From Trichobilharzia szidati (taxonomy: Eukaryota; Platyhelminthes; Trematoda; Strigeidida; Schistosomatidae), in the NCBI GenBank assembly GCA_944472155.2, contig OX235279.1:134016920-134080919 (forward strand): a DNA stretch of 64,000 bases. The letters are read 5' to 3'. A model generated the notes under the pieces. The model was not told the origin of the DNA. It ran no database searches and worked only from the letters and a program-made list of their open reading frames with translations. The position numbers and the translations under genes were made by a program. How positions within the stretch are numbered: position 1 is the stretch's first letter; each line of letters starts with the position of its first letter. Positions 60,476-64,000 of the stretch are shown piece by piece.

Positions 60476-61345
60476 TATTATTATTATTATTGTATCCTTT
60501 AATTCCTACAGGAACATAGGGTTTCAGCCGTGCGTCTCCATTGCTTTCGGTTCTCTACTGGAGTCCTTACCTGGCTCCAAGTCTGTCCACACGCTTTCAT
60601 CTCCTCTTCACCTGACCTCCTCCAAGTCACACTTGCACTGACGACCAACTCGCCGCTTCCCTTTCGGGTTCCACTCCAGCAATGGCTTGTCTAGTGATGT
60701 CACTTGATGGCTTGTTTCCTCAGAGTATGGCCATTCCATCTCAATTTCTTCCTGCATATTTGTTTCACAGTCGGTTCCTGGTTGGTTCGCTCCCAGAGAT
60801 CCCTGTTGCTGATCCTTTCTGGCCGGCCATCTGATCTTGAGTATTGAGCAGCGACAACTGTTAATGAACGTCTGTAGTTTGTTTGAGATGCTCTTTATGA
60901 CGCGCAGTGTAAGTCTCTGATCCGTATAGTAGCACTGACTTCACATTGGAGTTGAAAATATGGATCTTATTTTTCATGCTGAGTGCTGTTGACCTCCACA
61001 CAGATTTGAGGGTAGTGAAAGGTTGTCTTGCTTTTCCGATTCTTGCTTTGATATCCTCGTCAGTTCCACCTGTAGTTGAAACGATGCTTTCCAGGTAGGT
61101 AAAAGAGGTTGTTTCTTTCAGGTTCCTTCCATTTATGCTGGTTGTTGTCTGTTGTTGTTGCTGTTGGTGGTGTTGCCCGGGAATCTTCATCACCTGTGTT
61201 TTCTCTATGTTCACCTGAAGTCCTATCTTCTCCGGATGCTTCTTCTGCCAACTGGTTGCTTTTCGCTTGCATATCTTCCAGTTTGTGGGAAATCAGATAT
61301 ATATCATCGGTGAAGTCCAGATCCTCCAAGCTATTCTTTGTGTGG
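60476..61345 (-). mobile_element. RTE retrotransposon, 3' part, second subfamily
   Basis: The (AAT)n tail is at 60476-60493 (TTATTATTATTATT on the plus strand). On the minus strand the frame reads MEDLDFTDDIYLISHKLEDM (the catalytic box is F-T-D-D here, without the CGTG insertion), NIEKTQVMKIPGQHHQQQQQ, GGTDEDIKARIGKARQPFTT and SVLLYGSETYTARHKEHLKQ. A frameshift separates the catalytic box from the rest near 61210. Confidence 0.82.
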
Positions 61346-61514
61346 GTCCATTTATGCCTGTTTCCTCATTGCCCACTGTCTTGTTTTATTTTTTCTCAAT
61401 TCCTCGATCATTTCTGCTTTTTCCAATATGTGACATATTACTTAAAATGTAGTGACATTCAAAAGAAATAACTTTGGCTTTTTTTGAGTGCGACTTACTA
61501 CAATACCTGCTGCC

Positions 61515-61660
61515 ATTATATTATTATTCAATCCTTGCGCTCCTCGAGGAACATGGGGATTCAGAGGCGTATCTCTATTATACTCGATTTTTAGCAATCA
61601 CTTTCAAATGACTCTACCACTGACCTCAAGTTTTCAAAGAGGCACAGAGGATAGAGGCAA
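61515..61660 (-). mobile_element. RTE 3'-end scrap
   Basis: The plus strand reads TTATTATTCAATCCTTGCGC then CTCGAGGAACATGGGGATTC, a diverged complement of the RTE 3' signature. Confidence 0.5.
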
Positions 61661-62439
61661 AAACAGCTTGCAGAGAGCCTGAGCGCCTGAAGCTCACTTA
61701 TACACATTTTGACTGGTAGGTTTTCGTTTGAGTAAACGTTGCCGCTAATACATTTTGTGTGTTATTGAGGCGAGATTTGATATCAGATAGACATTCTACT
61801 TTTCAGCTTAAGTGAACAAATCAATATACGTATAAAGTTGACAGATGCACTGACTTGACTTACAAAACTAATTTTATTGTGTAACTCAATCAAGATTTAG
61901 TCTTTTTCAGTTGGTAGCAATATATGGATGAGAGAGGCAGTTGTGTTTTGTCTACTTTTTTTGCGGAAGAGAAGCAGTGCCAGGTGCATCAGAAGTTCTA
62001 CGACTGTTTAAATCTGTCATGGAATGTATGGACGATTAATCTCTCCACTGGAAGGTTTCACCAATTCTTTTATCAGAGTGCCTAAGATAAAGGAATCTTC
62101 ACTAGAGGTAAGACCGATTCACCTGATATGATGTATGTGTTCTTAGATATTTTGTAATGCAGCCAAAGGTAGTAGGGAGAATACGATCTCAGTATTTGGC
62201 GGCCTGTTTGACACCTGGGCTACCTTTCCGTACATCTACATATATGCAACTAATACATCATGTTTTAATTTTTAATTTTAACAAAATATGATCACAAATC
62301 GTATCAAATACAGTAATGAATTCATTAAACGTTTTAAACCATATGACTCATGCATCTAATAAAACTAAGCGAAAACATCATGGTGGTTGGTAACGTGCTC
62401 TCAAACAGACACCTTTATATCGCACAACTATTCCTGTTA
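61661..62439. other. No gene recognised
   Basis: AT-rich; nothing supportable. Confidence 0.35.
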
Positions 62440-62446
62440 TTTTCAG

Positions 62447-63099
62447 TTCAAACTGCCGTTCACTTCCCAACAAATTTATGCATCTCAAGTCTCTCTTATC
62501 ATCTGATACTTATCACAATACGGCGATAGTTGCATTACAAGAAACATTTATGTTACTCCTGGCTGTACCGCCTCGGATCTATCTGATTTTGCCGATGAAT
62601 TCACAGCATTCGCTGTTACACATCTCAAAAACTCTTTATCAGTTGTTACAGGAGATTTCAGCACCTGCTACTGTTCTTTTCTTGAATCATTAGGTCATGT
62701 CAATATTGTTAAATTTCCAACTCGACTTGATAAAACACTGGATCTAGTATTTATTAATGATGCGGAAATATATGAAGCACGCAGACGTGCTCCTATAATG
62801 AACTCTGATCATTGTATTATTCGGATATTACCAAAGATATATAGCAGATCTCACTTAAATATCCTCTCAAATCTGTCCAGAAAAACACAACAAAGATGTT
62901 ACTCACAAGAAAATGTACTCAAACTAAGACGTATGTTAAATGACACAAACTGGGAGCTTTTCACTGAACACAAATTGGATGATACTATTTCCAATCTGAC
63001 TGACTATCTTAATTTCTACCTTGATGTATGCTGTCCAAAACAGATACTTTTCAAAAGAATGGACCGCTTCTCTTCCTCTCATCTCAAAAAGCTTCGATG
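62447..63099 (+). pseudogene. CR1-like endonuclease with internal deletion
   Basis: After IVALQETF the frame changes near 62550 and the catalytic middle is gone; the second part reads DLSDFADEFTAFAVTHLKNS, VVTGDFSTCYCSFLESLGHV, RLDKTLDLVFINDAE and MNSDHCIIRIL. GDF and SDH endonuclease motifs are recognisable. A TGA at 63098-63100 ends the stretch (KKLR). Confidence 0.75.
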
Positions 63100-64000
63100 A
63101 GAAAAAGAGAGACCGTACAAGACCAAGGATAAATCTGGTCTTAGGAGGATAAACATTCAAATTAAATTCGAAATCAAGAGGCTAAACAATATTTATAATC
63201 AAAGAATTTTTTCATGTAAAACTCCAGAAAGCATGTGGAAGCTCTTCAGAGAAATTACAGGTTGTGGTAAGCATAGTTCTTGTGCCCCCTCTATTGATGT
63301 GAATACTCTTAATAGATCTTTTATCCGCCCTCCTAATGTACCTTTTAGCTTCAATGTAACAAATAAGATGACCAGTGACTTTCATAGTTTTAAAACTCCT
63401 GATGTTCTTTAATGTTTAAAATCTCTTAAACCTTCCCAGAGTCTAGGCCCTGATGGTATACCTGCCATTGTTCCAAGGAAATGTGCTGATATTTTAAGTA
63501 ACCCACTTACAAACATTCTCAATACTTCTTTTTCTAATAATGTTTTACCTTTTCTGTGGAAAGATATTAAAATCATCCCTGTACCCCAGTCAGGTTCTGG
63601 CAATAATGTTAAGTATCGACCTATCGCTATTACCTCTCCTTTTTTGAAACTAATGGAGAAATTACTGTTACTAAAACTTGTTCCCTCCCTAAGATTCTCA
63701 AACGATCCAAAGCAATTTGCTTACAAACAGGGTAGAAGTACTTTGGACGCTACTGCTGTGTTTCATCACAACATTGTATCCTCCTTAGACAAAGGGGCCA
63801 AGTATGTCCGTTGTACGTTCCTTGATTATACATTTGCTTTCGACTCTGTACCTAGAAGTACTTTGTTAAACAAGCTTAGCCTTACACAGACTGAGTCCTG
63901 GGCTATCAACTGGCTGCACTCTTACTTCTCTAATAGGACGCAGTACATGGTATATAATGGTGTATCTTCCTCTCCTTTGCTTACTGAAGCTGGAGTTCCT
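63100..64000 (+). pseudogene. CR1-like reverse transcriptase, N-terminal part
   Basis: SLKPSQSLGPDGIPAIVPRK near 63420, LWKDIKIIPVPQSGSGNNVK, YRPIAITSPFLKLMEKLLLL, NDPKQFAYKQGRSTLDATAV, FLDYTFAFDSVPRSTLLNKL (motif A) and LLTEAGVP at the edge. A TAA at about 63410-63412 interrupts the frame before it. The downstream part is unseen. Confidence 0.82.

Larger units (their letters stand above)
62440..64000 (+). mobile_element. CR1-like retrotransposon running off the window
   Basis: Starts in the endonuclease (NCRSLPNKFMHLKSLL, IVALQETF, about 62450-62548), continues through endonuclease C-terminal motifs and into the RT (motif A near 63820). It is cut by the right edge inside motif B. Parts are in different frames. 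Confidence 0.85.

Noticed and set aside
1..64000. LTR retrotransposon or endogenous virus
   Set aside because: No gag, protease, integrase, envelope or paired direct LTRs were found; all RTs are non-LTR or Penelope type.
1..64000. CRISPR array or bacterial operon
   Set aside because: No regularly spaced direct repeats and no prokaryotic gene organisation.

Overview
The window looks like a gene-poor, repeat-rich piece of a blood-fluke (Schistosoma or close relative) nuclear genome. It is AT-rich, has small exons with GT..AG introns, RTE-type (SR2-like) and CR1-type (SR1-like) non-LTR retrotransposons, several families of Penelope-like elements (PLEs), and SINEs with a tRNA-like head followed by an Smα-type hammerhead ribozyme. 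The species was not determined. There is no bacterial, organellar or CRISPR content.

Host genes. One gene dominates: a minus-strand MFS transporter resembling the SLC46 / proton-coupled folate transporter family. It runs from the ATG at 32710 to a probable stop at 8609. Nine exons were found by reading splice sites by hand. Splice phases agree at every junction but one (between the exons at 20457-20760 and 16197-16357, where a short exon is probably missing). Its introns hold an RTE copy, PLE pieces, SINE foldbacks and a 28S rRNA pseudogene. A plus-strand terminal exon of an unrecognised gene lies at 60243-60380, and a weaker terminal-exon candidate at 48250-48443.

Mobile elements, left to right: near full-length RTE with 14-bp target-site duplications (TSDs) (409-3654); CR1-like 3' half (4985-6181); hammerhead SINE (6838-6990); PLE scrap (7830-8175); head-to-head hammerhead SINE foldback (12332-12744); truncated RTE (15163-16145); PLE-D endonuclease (16857-17800); RTE scraps (18480-20235); PLE-B remnant (22292-22960); SINE-C complex (23815-24445); CR1 end + SINE + 28S pseudogene (25345-26139); PLE-A fragment (28740-29665); tRNA/RTE SINE (29724-29960); second SINE foldback (31351-31679); solo PLE-B terminal repeat (32015-32163); truncated PLE-B (34571-36329); CR1 and RTE scraps (36946-38765); SINE-C foldback plus nearly intact PLE-B with a 534-codon reverse transcriptase (39237-42328); SINEs (42785-42905, 45656-45970); PLE-C (46786-47590); CR1-like pseudogene carrying a small PLE-B foldback (49021-50930); RTE and SINE pieces (51145-54064); PLE-C with inverted repeats (54355-55075); PLE-A nested with a CR1-like element and a SINE foldback (55137-59579); RTE scraps (60476-61660); and a CR1-like element running off the right edge (62440-64000).

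Main result. Two kinds of ribozyme-bearing retroelement, the hammerhead SINE and the PLEs, repeatedly occur as head-to-head inverted dimers, and most are bounded by one TSD pair of 11-17 bp. That suggests each pair inserted as one unit, perhaps by priming from both target ends. Two families (RTE and PLE-B) also carry identical 4-nt frameshifts in separate copies, so defective templates have been copied. TSD and hammerhead readings come directly from the sequence; mechanism is inference.
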